NCBI GenBank assembly: GCA_019636235.1
Contig: JAHBXW010000005.1
Span: forward strand, 186,001 to 250,000
Source of the DNA: Planctomyces sp.
Lineage (GTDB): Bacteria > Planctomycetota > Planctomycetia > Planctomycetales > Planctomycetaceae
Direction of reading: 5' to 3'
Length of the DNA: 64,000 nt
The notes under the pieces are model-generated. The model was not told the origin of the DNA, did not search any database, and worked only from the letters and a program-made list of their open reading frames with translations. The position numbers were made by a program, and so were the translations under genes. This document shows positions 49,594 to 57,565 of the stretch, in pieces; within the stretch, counting starts at the first letter, position 1, and each line of letters begins with the position of its first letter.

Positions 49594-51213
49594 ATGGCAA
49601 GCGGCGCTTGTTTGATGCTCGTGGCGGCTGTCGTGGGTGTCGAGCACGACGTAAACCATAACGACAATCGTTGCGGCGCGCGTGCGTTGGCCGTGTGCGC
49701 CGCAACATGCGGCGTGACGAGCAGTATCTTCGAATTGGACTTGCGAGCTGGAAGCAAGGGAGCTCAGACAAGTCTCTTGGACCTCACTCGAGCGGCGGAG
49801 GCAACGGGGCTGCACACGCTGGCAATCGAGTGGAATCCGCGCCTGGATGTCTCGACCCAATGGACCTGCAGCGGCATATTGCGAGTGCTCTCAAAAAGGG
49901 GCGAGGGGCATTTCGTCGCGGTGCACGCGTGCGATCGTGGCAGGATGTTGATATTGGATTTTCCGCGCCAATTGGAGTGGGTCGAAGCCGCCGTGTTGCG
50001 TGATCGGTGGCAGTGGGATGGGACGATACTGCATATCGCTTCGACTCCCAATGACTTGGCCGGTCTGGACGTCAAACGGCAAGGAATGGCCTCGTTGCTC
50101 TTTGGCGTCGCGTCGTTCTTGATTGGCGGCTGTTTCATTTGGATTGCCACTCATTGTTCCGAGAGTCGTGCAGCGTGGTCCAGAGCCAAAGTCTCGCAAC
50201 TGGCGTTTCGCCAGCTGCGGCTGATGGACAGGAAGTCGCTGAAAGCGGGCCGACGCGGGCTCACGCTTCTCGAAACGTTGGTCACGATGGGAATCATTTC
50301 GCTTCTGCTTTCACTGATTGTTCCGGCCGTGCAGTCGGCGCGGGAGTCGGCGCGACGCGCGGCCTGTTTGAATAATCTGCGGCAGATCGGGGTCGCCTGC
50401 GCGGCGTTCGAATCTTCAGAACGGAAGTACCCCTCTGGGGGGACCCTCGCGGTCGATAGTTCTGGAAAGCAATTATCATTAAACCTTTCCCCGCACGTAC
50501 AATTGCTTCCATATCTGGACCAGTCGGCCATCCACTCGCAGTTCAACATGCTGGAGACAGGCGACGGCGAAGGCGCTGACCCGCCCGTCAGCAAGTGGAA
50601 TCAGACATTGATTTCGACGACGATTCCAATCTTTCAATGCCCGTCTGACAACTTTCCGGCCCCCAGGAGCAACTATCGCGTTTCATGCGGGACGTCGCCT
50701 GGATGGCATGGAACCAAGGATCGCGGACCGAACTCGGCTCGCCCGGGCTTTCGAAGCCTGTACGGGCAGCGGGACTCGGCGTTTGTTGACGGAAAGTCGC
50801 AAACGGCCGCATTCTGCGAACGCGTCACCGGGGATCGCGAACGAGACTGGCTGACGCCATCACGGGATGCTGCGATCGTGAATGGCGTGATGATCATCCG
50901 CCCGGACGACGCTGTGGACGCATGCCGGACTCCGCTTGATCCAACTCGCACCCATTACTCGTTTCTCGGATACACCTGGGCGCTCAGTGGATACCATCAC
51001 ACATGGTATAATCACGTGTTGCCACCCAATTCCTCCACCCCAGACTGCAACGTCGGCAATGGAGCCGTTACGGCGAGGTCTCTTCACCCCGGCGGTGTGA
51101 ACATATTGATGGCCGACGGAAGCGCGCGTTTTGCAAACTCGAACGTCGCGCTGGAAGTCTGGCGGGCGATCGGCTCGATTGACGGCCAGGAGTTCGAAGC
51201 ATCAGAGTTCTGA
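49594..51213 (+). CDS. C39-like peptidase fused to a type IV pilin-like DUF1559 domain
   Basis: A 539-residue two-part membrane protein. Residues 20-150 fit a C39 cysteine peptidase: Cys27 in NDNRCGARALAV, His106 in GEGHFVAVH, Asp122 in LILDFP, and a closing WDGTILHIA. A membrane helix follows (168-187), then a basic segment (190-221), then a prepilin motif RRG-LTLLE with Gly222 and Glu227, a hydrophobic helix and a DUF1559 domain (LNNLRQIGVA) ending in H-x9-DG (His498, Asp508, Gly509). The basic segment between the helices suggests a cytoplasmic loop, placing both domains outside the cytoplasm. It starts after AGAGG. Likely to cleave the upstream GG peptide. Confidence 0.82.
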   Translation: MASGACLMLVAAVVGVEHDVNHNDNRCGARALAVCAATCGVTSSIFELDLRAGSKGAQTSLLDLTRAAEATGLHTLAIEWNPRLDVSTQWTCSGILRVLSKRGEGHFVAVHACDRGRMLILDFPRQLEWVEAAVLRDRWQWDGTILHIASTPNDLAGLDVKRQGMASLLFGVASFLIGGCFIWIATHCSESRAAWSRAKVSQLAFRQLRLMDRKSLKAGRRGLTLLETLVTMGIISLLLSLIVPAVQSARESARRAACLNNLRQIGVACAAFESSERKYPSGGTLAVDSSGKQLSLNLSPHVQLLPYLDQSAIHSQFNMLETGDGEGADPPVSKWNQTLISTTIPIFQCPSDNFPAPRSNYRVSCGTSPGWHGTKDRGPNSARPGFRSLYGQRDSAFVDGKSQTAAFCERVTGDRERDWLTPSRDAAIVNGVMIIRPDDAVDACRTPLDPTRTHYSFLGYTWALSGYHHTWYNHVLPPNSSTPDCNVGNGAVTARSLHPGGVNILMADGSARFANSNVALEVWRAIGSIDGQEFEASEF

Positions 51214-51225
51214 AAGGTGGCTTCC

Positions 51226-52293
51226 GTGACGGCGCAAAAGTACCGACACCGCTGCTGGATTGCAATCGCTGCGGCGGCCGTGAGCATTGTCGCCATGATG
51301 GCGCGGCGGCCAGTGGCAAGCGTCCACGAAGTCATTTCAGTGACGCCACCGCAGATTGATGTCGAGGCGGTCAGCGATGCTCACGTCGCTGCAACAGTGA
51401 CGATTAGGAACATCAGCGCGAGGGAGATTCGCATCGGAGGAGTGGAGGCATCATGCTCATGCACGGCGGCGGCTCCGCTGGCGACGCATGTCCTACGCCC
51501 AGGCGAGGAGACATCGATTACGCTTCGTTTGACGCCTCCTAAGACCGGCATCCAGCAGACGCGAGTCAGCATCCTGCTGGAGGACCCGCACTCCAGATTC
51601 GATATTCCTGTTCGGATGCAAGGTCGACGCGTCGAAGCACCTGCAGTCGTGCTTCAGCCTCCGGAGATATTCGGAGTTGCAGTTACTGGAGAACCCTTCG
51701 AGACTTCGTTTGAAGTGCAGACGTTGGAGCATATTGGAACAGAGTGGCTTCTGGGATTTGACTGTGAGTTACCTGACGTGATCGTCGGGCAGCCATTGCT
51801 GGTTCATAGCGTGAAGGCGGACAGCACAGTGTTGGCTCGCCACTACAAAGTCTCTCTCACGATACATGGGGCAGATCTGAATTCTCGGAAGCTGGCGACT
51901 ACGCTGACGCCGAGGGTCGCATCGACGCCTACCCGCGACGTGCCGGCGATTCGCTGTGTTGTCGACTGGAAGCCAGCATTGCGCGCCTATCCCTCGGCGA
52001 TCGTTGTCGATCCTGGTCGTCATCAGGTCTGGCCAGTGGTCCGGCGAATAGTGATTTCAGGTGCCGATGGACGTGGCTGGGATGTGCAACAGGTCAAGTG
52101 CGAACCTGATTGGTTGAAGGGTGAAGTCGTCCAGTCGGAAACGGAAGGCGCGGTTCGCATTATCGATGCCTATGTGAGCGCTCCGGATGATATGCGCGGG
52201 GTTGATTTGCACGGGACCATCGAGATCAGAACCGGCGTTGAACGGCACCCTCTGATTTCAATCCCCGTGACCGTGATGAGCCGCGGCGGGTGA
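51226..52293 (+). CDS. DUF1573-containing secreted protein
   Basis: A protein of about 355 residues beginning near GTG 51226, with AAGGTGG just upstream; GTG 51217 is possible but would sit on the ribosome site. A signal/anchor helix (CWIAIAAAAVSIVAMMA) precedes a DUF1573 domain: VAATVTIRNISAREIRIGGVEASCSCTAAAP...LRPGEETSITLRLTPPKTG, with the characteristic CSCT. A second, weaker beta-sandwich region follows. DUF1573 is an Ig-like extracytoplasmic domain. It starts 12 nt after the C39-pilin stop, so it belongs to the same operon. Its function in the cluster is unknown; a binding or chaperone role is a guess. Confidence 0.78.
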   Translation: MTAQKYRHRCWIAIAAAAVSIVAMMARRPVASVHEVISVTPPQIDVEAVSDAHVAATVTIRNISAREIRIGGVEASCSCTAAAPLATHVLRPGEETSITLRLTPPKTGIQQTRVSILLEDPHSRFDIPVRMQGRRVEAPAVVLQPPEIFGVAVTGEPFETSFEVQTLEHIGTEWLLGFDCELPDVIVGQPLLVHSVKADSTVLARHYKVSLTIHGADLNSRKLATTLTPRVASTPTRDVPAIRCVVDWKPALRAYPSAIVVDPGRHQVWPVVRRIVISGADGRGWDVQQVKCEPDWLKGEVVQSETEGAVRIIDAYVSAPDDMRGVDLHGTIEIRTGVERHPLISIPVTVMSRGG

Positions 52294-52413
52294 CCTCTAG
52301 TCGTCCGTGAAACGGTGCACGAGAATTCTCGCTTCGATAGGGCGTCCTGCGATACCATCACGTTCATGTGGCGGGAATGCCTCGCACGCTTCGATGGACA
52401 CCTTGGAGGATTC

Positions 52414-53541
52414 ATGAATACGTTTCGCGGAGTGTTCGGCAGGGCTGCGGCGGCCGCCCTGGCCGGGGTTCTGATCAGCAGCCCGGCACTGGCTCAGGCT
52501 CCCGCCGATCCAGACCTGCAGGTGCATGAGGACGACCGCTCGATCAAGATCGAAACCGACCGGCTCGAAGCCGTGATCCCCAAGCGCGATCCCAAGCACT
52601 GGATGACGGGCATCGAGAAGGGCACGTTTCTCGACAAGGCGACCGGCTTTCGCGAGGTCGGCGACGGGCTGATGGTCATCGACTGGCTCATGGAGGCGGG
52701 CAGCGACGAGGCCTGGGCCGAGCAGGTCATCGCCCCCGATGGCGACGGCGTGGGCCGTTACACCTGGTACGAGAACGAAACGGATCCCGCCCGCCGCGAA
52801 TACGCGCGCATGGCTCACGGCTCCAGCCATCGCAAACGGATGGTGGAGGGGCCGCAGCTGTGCCACCGGATGAAGCCCGTCCAGCCGGAAGTGATCCGCG
52901 GGAAGGACTTCGTGGCCGTGCGGACGACCTACCAGTACGAGTATGCGGCGCCCGGACGCAAGCCGGGTTCGACCTGGACGCAGCTGATCGTGTTTCCCAA
53001 AGGGGAGCGCTACTTCGTGCTGATGGACCGGATTGACAGCGTGAACGATTCCGAGGAGATGTTCCTGCGGAACGACACGCCGGGCTGCGTGCGGCACACC
53101 GAGGGGGACAAGTTCAGCGAGATGTACCTGAGCTATTTGAGCGGCCCGGAAGGCGTGCGGATTCCGTCGAGCGAGTTCTTCACTCCGTTCCCGCCCGACC
53201 TGAAGTTCGGCTATCGGCGGGACCTGCAGCGGACTCCCGAGCGATTCATTCGGGCGTACCGGCTGCGGGATCCGGAGACGGGAGGCGAGGGTCCCTGGCT
53301 GGGGGGGCTGACGCTGGAGCCATCGGTGGTGTACGAGGCGTGGTGCAGCCAGCGTCCGGGGGGGATCATCGTGATGATCGAGGAGGTCCATGGGCGGCCG
53401 GTGCGGGCGGGGGAGTCGTTCAGCGCGGCGCACATCGTGGGATACTTTGATTCGATCCAGGAGATGCAGGCGACGTACGACCGCTACCGGGGGCACACGC
53501 GGCTGGTTGCGGACGAGAGCGGCTGGCGGCTGGAGAAGTGA
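52414..53541 (+). CDS. Secreted protein of unknown function (DUF-like, planctomycete type)
   Basis: A 375-residue secreted protein. The signal peptide (MNTFRGVFGRAAAAALAGVLISSPALA) follows GGAGGA by 4 nt at 52404-52409. The mature part has IKIETDRLEAVIPKRDPKHWMTGIEKGTF, a long beta-rich body with YVLMDRIDSVN-type segments and EAWCSQRPGGIIVMIEEVHG near the end. Aromatic and acidic residues recall carbohydrate-active beta-sandwich proteins, but no catalytic motif is certain. It returns to the high-GC composition of core genes and is separate from the preceding cluster. Confidence 0.75.
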   Translation: MNTFRGVFGRAAAAALAGVLISSPALAQAPADPDLQVHEDDRSIKIETDRLEAVIPKRDPKHWMTGIEKGTFLDKATGFREVGDGLMVIDWLMEAGSDEAWAEQVIAPDGDGVGRYTWYENETDPARREYARMAHGSSHRKRMVEGPQLCHRMKPVQPEVIRGKDFVAVRTTYQYEYAAPGRKPGSTWTQLIVFPKGERYFVLMDRIDSVNDSEEMFLRNDTPGCVRHTEGDKFSEMYLSYLSGPEGVRIPSSEFFTPFPPDLKFGYRRDLQRTPERFIRAYRLRDPETGGEGPWLGGLTLEPSVVYEAWCSQRPGGIIVMIEEVHGRPVRAGESFSAAHIVGYFDSIQEMQATYDRYRGHTRLVADESGWRLEK

Positions 53542-53550
53542 CGGGGGGGC

Positions 53551-53718
53551 TTATCTGTCGCACTCAAAGTTGACCACCTTGCCATTCGTGGAATAGGCTT
53601 TCGTTGTGCCGACGTCGCACAAACAGACAATGGAGCCCATCCGTGTAAGATTCGACCATAGCTTCGCGCGAACGGCGCAATTACCGCCTTTCGTCTTGAC
53701 CAAACAGTCGCCGGGCCC
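53551..53718 (-). pseudogene. Remnant of a Cys-rich secreted protein
   Basis: On the minus strand a frame open from a stop at 53719-53721 to the stop at 53551-53553 encodes GDCLVKTKGGNCAVRAKLW, then SIVCLCDVGTTKAYSTNGK and VVNFECDR. The spacing of five Cys and the polar composition look like the end of a real small secreted peptide. No ATG start is present; TTG 53703 is possible. The lower GC of this stretch and its position next to an insertion sequence favour a truncated gene. Confidence 0.4.
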
Positions 53719-53730
53719 TTAGATCCCTCC

Positions 53731-54066
53731 ATGTCCACTCGATCTGCAAAGCGATTCTCCGGTGCCTACATTGATGTACGTCAGAAGACTCGCAGCTTTC
53801 TGCTCACAAAGATGCCCGCATCTGTGTTGACAGACATCTCGTACACGGCTGTGCGAAATATCGATGACGAAGAAGGTGCGGTTCAACGTATTCTGGATCG
53901 GGGGAGAATTCGCGACGTCACGAAGTTCACGCTCGGCGGTGGCGACTTTCCGGCATCCGTGATCCTGAATTGGGTTGCGAACGACCGCCCCATCGAGACT
54001 AAGAAGCGGACCAAAAACCTCGGCATGGAATTTGCGCCAGGGAGCGGGAATCTGTTCCCGTTTTAG
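53731..54066 (+). pseudogene. N-terminal fragment of a DGQHR-domain-like protein, interrupted by IS
   Basis: Residues 10-83 (YIDVRQKTRSFLLTKMPASVL, then DDEEGAVQRILDRGRIRDVTKFTLGGGDFPASVILNW) resemble the start of DGQHR-domain proteins such as DndB. The native frame runs to 54000, where the IS inserts at TAA; the last 21 codons to 54066 come from the IS left end. Joining the flanks without the IS gives stop after eight more codons, so the gene was already short or frameshifted. Its lower GC suggests foreign origin. Confidence 0.6.
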
Positions 54067-54922
54067 GAGCCGCCCCATGGCCAGCGCCCGGATGCCCGAG
54101 GAGTTCTTTGACATTGTCGCCCATCACCTGCCGCCCGATGAACCCGTCGGTCCCGACGGCGGTCGGCCGCGAGTCTCCAACCGCTGCGTCATGAAGGTCC
54201 TGTGGTATGTCCTGGCCACTGGATGCCGCTGGAGAGACGTCCCAACCGAGATGGGCTGCTGCGGGGAAACCGCCCGCTCCCGGCTCAGGCTCTGGGAAGA
54301 GGCCGGCATCTGGGCCCGGCTGCATGTCGATCTGCTGGGACTGCTGCGGCGCGATGGAGAACTGGAGCATGACACCGCCATCGTGGATGCCGTCCTGATC
54401 CGTGCCCATGGCGGCGGGGACAAGACCGGCCCGAATCCCGCCGACCGCGGAAAACCCGGCACGAAACAGACATTGATGGTCGACAAAGGCGGTGCTCCCC
54501 TGGCGATCCGGACGGCCGGCGCCAACGCCAGCGACCACACCCAGATCCTGCCGCTGGTGGCATTGGCGTTCCCACAGGTCGCTGGTCGACCGGGCCGACC
54601 TCGAAAGGCTCCGGACACGGTGTACGCCGATGCGGGGTACGACAGTGAAGCGACCCGCAGCCTGCTCAGACATCTGGGGATTGAACCGCGAATTCGCCGC
54701 CGCGGGACAGTTCATGGGAGCAGGCTGGGAAGGATCCGCTGGGTGGTGGAACGGACGATCAGCTGGTTCAAGGGCCTGCGGCGGATGCGGGTGCGCTATG
54801 ACCGCTCCGAGGACATCATGGAGGCTTGGAAGTCGCTGGCGATGAGCGTGATTACCTTCCGACTCTGGCATCATGATCTGGCCCCGGCCAGTTGATTCAA
54901 CCGGCGGTTTCTGGTCCGCCTC
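54003..54922 (+). mobile_element. IS5-family insertion sequence (920 bp) with inverted repeats and TAA target duplication
   Basis: Ends are defined by terminal inverted repeats: left GAAGCGGACCAAAAACC from 54003, right (reverse strand) GAGGCGGACCAGAAACC ending at 54922, 15 of 17 identical. Both sides carry TAA (54000-54002 and 54923-54925), a 3-bp target duplication as in the IS427/IS1031-like groups. It encodes one intact transposase. Only one copy is seen in this window. Confidence 0.85.
54077..54895 (+). CDS. IS5-family DDE transposase
   Basis: A 272-residue transposase. The N-terminal helix-turn-helix region (VSNRCVMKVLWYVLATGCRWRDVPTEMG) is followed by the DDE catalytic set: Asp in DTAIVDAVLIRAHGG, Asp in TVYADAGYDSEATR, and Glu in RIRWVVERTISWFKGLRRMRVRYDR. 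The start at 54077 has AGGAG 7 nt upstream. It has a single frame without the frameshift seen in some IS427 members and no stop codons inside, so it may still be active. It lies wholly within the 920-bp element. Confidence 0.93.
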   Translation: MASARMPEEFFDIVAHHLPPDEPVGPDGGRPRVSNRCVMKVLWYVLATGCRWRDVPTEMGCCGETARSRLRLWEEAGIWARLHVDLLGLLRRDGELEHDTAIVDAVLIRAHGGGDKTGPNPADRGKPGTKQTLMVDKGGAPLAIRTAGANASDHTQILPLVALAFPQVAGRPGRPRKAPDTVYADAGYDSEATRSLLRHLGIEPRIRRRGTVHGSRLGRIRWVVERTISWFKGLRRMRVRYDRSEDIMEAWKSLAMSVITFRLWHHDLAPAS

Positions 54923-55189
54923 TAAGCAACAATCGCATCCGATTCGCTGAATTCATAGTCGTTTACGTCGATTTCGACCAGATCGTCAGCTTGACGACGG
55001 CACGCGCGACCACCGTTCCCGCCCCAGGGGTCGCGCGGCGGCGTGTTGCAGCCACTCACGTTTACCGTCGCGCGACCACCCGTTCCCCCCGTCCCGTGAC
55101 CACACCCGTCGACTCGCCGCAACTTCCGTCGCCCGACCGCTCGCGATACGCTCATCGCGCTGTCCCAAGTCCCCTGTGATGAGCCCGCC

Positions 55190-56587
55190 ATGCCGACTTC
55201 GCCGTTCTCGCCCCGCCGCCTGTTCCCGCTGGTCGTCCTGTGGCTGCTGACCGGCCCGGCCCTCGCTCAGGACGTCCCGGCGCCGCTGGCCAAACTCGAA
55301 CTCGAAGACGGCGACACCCTGGTGTTTCTGGGGGACAGCATCACGCACCAGGGGCTGTACACGCAGTACGTCGAGAGCTACTTCCTGACGCGGTTCCCGG
55401 CGAAGACCATCCGGTTCCACAACGCGGGCGTCGGCGGGGCCCGGTGCTGGGACGCCCTGCAGCGGTTCGACCGCGACGTCGCCGCGTACAACCCGAAGTA
55501 CGTGACGGTGCTGCTGGGAATGAACGACGGGGGCTACACGCCCTTCAACGACTCGATCTTCCAGACGTACCGCAAGGACATGCTGGAGGTGCTGGAGCGG
55601 ATCGAGGCGACGGGTGCGACGCCCATTCTGATGACGCCGTCGATGTTCGACGCCCGCGCGGCCCGGCTGGGGCGGAGCTGGCTGAACGAAGAGGGCAAGA
55701 CGTACTACAACTCGGTGCTGGCGTATTACGGCGCGTGGCTGCGGGACGTGGCGACGGAGAAGGGGTACGGCTTCGTCGACATGTGGAGCCCGATGAACGC
55801 CATCACGTTCGAACAGCGAAAGTCCGATCCGAAGTTCACGATGATTCAGGATGCCGTGCATCCGGGTCCGGCGGGACAGGTGGTGATGGCGGCGGCCATT
55901 CTCAATGACCTGGACGTGCCGCGCGGGCTGTCGTCGATCCGCATTCGCCGCGATCGGCAGGGGCGGATTCACGGAGACCGCTCGCAGGGGGGCGCTCTGG
56001 CCGACCTGACGCACGCGGACGATGCCGTCAGCTTCACCTGGACGGCGGAGAGCCTGCCGTGGGCGGTGCCCGAGGAAGCCGCGCTGGGCGCGGAACTCAC
56101 GAACCTGGCGAACCGCTGGAATGCCGAGACGCTGGAGGTCCAGGGGCTGGGCGCGGGGACGTATGCGTTGACGATCGACGGCGAAGAGGTGGGCCGGTAC
56201 CCGGCTCGGGCGCTGGCGCGGGGCATCCGGCTGCAGGGGAACACGAAAACTCCGCAGTACCGCCAGGCGCTGGACGTCGCGACGATCAATCACCACAAGT
56301 CGCGCGGGCCGGTCCAGCACCTGCGGGACGCCTGGGGGCAGTTTCAGACGTACGGCCGCGTCCGGCAGGCTTCGGAAGGGAACCCGAACGACGAGAATCT
56401 CAAGGAGCAACTGGCGAACCTCGAGAAGGCCGTTGCCGACCTCGATGCGCGGGTCGAGCAATTCAACGCCGCGATCCAGGAGGTCGACCGGGAGCTGCAG
56501 GAGAAGCGTCAGCCCAGGCCGCGACGGTACGCGCTGTCGAAGGTTGACGGAGCGGCGCCCGCGGAAGACGAGAACTCGGCGGAGTGA
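55190..56587 (+). CDS. Secreted SGNH/GDSL-type hydrolase
   Basis: A 465-residue secreted esterase-like enzyme. Signal peptide (LFPLVVLWLLTGPALAQ) and SGNH blocks: Ser in LVFLGDSITHQG, Gly in HNAGVGGARCWD, Asn in LLGMNDGGY, and Asp/His in DAVHPGPAG. Substrates of secreted planctomycete SGNH enzymes are often acetylated sugars. The last 150 residues (NHHKSRGPVQHLRDAWGQFQ and a long Glu/Lys-rich coiled coil from about 395) are an extra C-terminal region. Start ATG 55190; no strong ribosome site. Confidence 0.88.
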   Translation: MPTSPFSPRRLFPLVVLWLLTGPALAQDVPAPLAKLELEDGDTLVFLGDSITHQGLYTQYVESYFLTRFPAKTIRFHNAGVGGARCWDALQRFDRDVAAYNPKYVTVLLGMNDGGYTPFNDSIFQTYRKDMLEVLERIEATGATPILMTPSMFDARAARLGRSWLNEEGKTYYNSVLAYYGAWLRDVATEKGYGFVDMWSPMNAITFEQRKSDPKFTMIQDAVHPGPAGQVVMAAAILNDLDVPRGLSSIRIRRDRQGRIHGDRSQGGALADLTHADDAVSFTWTAESLPWAVPEEAALGAELTNLANRWNAETLEVQGLGAGTYALTIDGEEVGRYPARALARGIRLQGNTKTPQYRQALDVATINHHKSRGPVQHLRDAWGQFQTYGRVRQASEGNPNDENLKEQLANLEKAVADLDARVEQFNAAIQEVDRELQEKRQPRPRRYALSKVDGAAPAEDENSAE

Positions 56588-56758
56588 GTCCCTGCGTGGC
56601 CGGCGTTCTGTCGCAGCGGAGGGAGACTGGGCAGTTCGCGGCGTTTGGTGCGGCCGCATTTAGGCGTCGGCCGGCCGGGACGTCCATGGCACGGACGTTT
56701 CCTCGCCCGGGGAACGGCAGCGGCGGGCGTTACTTACAGGGAATTGCAGACTTAGGGC

Positions 56759-57505
56759 ATGTCGACCGAGAAGTCCGACGCACTCGTCATCCGGCTCGCC
56801 GATTTCAGCGAGTCGAGCCGCGTCGTCACGCTGTTCACGCGCGAGCAGGGGAAAGTGGCAGCTCTTGCCAAAGGGGCCAAGCGCCTGCGGGGTCCGTTCG
56901 AGGCTGCTCTTGACCTGCTTTCTTTCTGCCGCGTAGTGTTCATCCGCAAGTCGTCCGGTGGCTTGGATTTGTTGACGGAAGCCCAGCTCACCCGGCGATT
57001 CGCGCCCCCCGGTCGAGACCTGAATGCGCTCTACGGCGGCTACTACGTCGCGGAGCTGCTGGATGGCCTGACCGAGGAGCATGACCCCCATCCCGACCTG
57101 TTCGATGCGGCGCTCCGGACGCTCGATGCGATTGCCTCCGGCTCCGACCCGCGCCTCCCCATCCTCCAATTCGAGCTGACTGTCCTGAAGGAGGTCGGCC
57201 GCCTGCCGGAACTCGACGCCTGCTGCGCCTGCCATCAGCCCCTGGAGCTGGGCGCCGCCGCACGCTTCTGGGTCTCGCAGGGCGGCTTGATCTGCCCGGC
57301 GTGCAGTCGTCCGGAATACCAGCACAGCGAAATCCAACCGGGAACCGTGGCGCTGCTGCGGGCCCTGGCCGACGACGACAGCACGCTGGCCCAGCGACTG
57401 TCGATCACCCCCCGGCAATACCAGGAGTTGCGACGCACGTTGACGTCCGCGATCAGCCACACGCTGGAGCGACGTCCCAAGATGCTGGCCCTGCTCAAGT
57501 TTTGA
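56759..57505 (+). CDS. recO: DNA repair protein RecO
   Basis: A 248-residue mediator of RecFOR recombination that loads RecA on SSB-coated DNA. The N-terminal OB fold (SDALVIRLADFSESSRVVTLFTREQGKVAALAKGAKR) is followed by a helical domain and a zinc ribbon: CCACHQPLELG and LICPACSRPE. Length and layout are normal. It is followed 60 nt later by a TPR lipoprotein gene, possibly in the same transcript. RecF and RecR were not seen. Confidence 0.93.
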   Translation: MSTEKSDALVIRLADFSESSRVVTLFTREQGKVAALAKGAKRLRGPFEAALDLLSFCRVVFIRKSSGGLDLLTEAQLTRRFAPPGRDLNALYGGYYVAELLDGLTEEHDPHPDLFDAALRTLDAIASGSDPRLPILQFELTVLKEVGRLPELDACCACHQPLELGAAARFWVSQGGLICPACSRPEYQHSEIQPGTVALLRALADDDSTLAQRLSITPRQYQELRRTLTSAISHTLERRPKMLALLKF

Positions 57506-57565
57506 GCGGGGCGATCCGGCGGCAGGGATTGCCCCGGGCGTTCCGAAGTCCCGCGAGTCCTCGGC

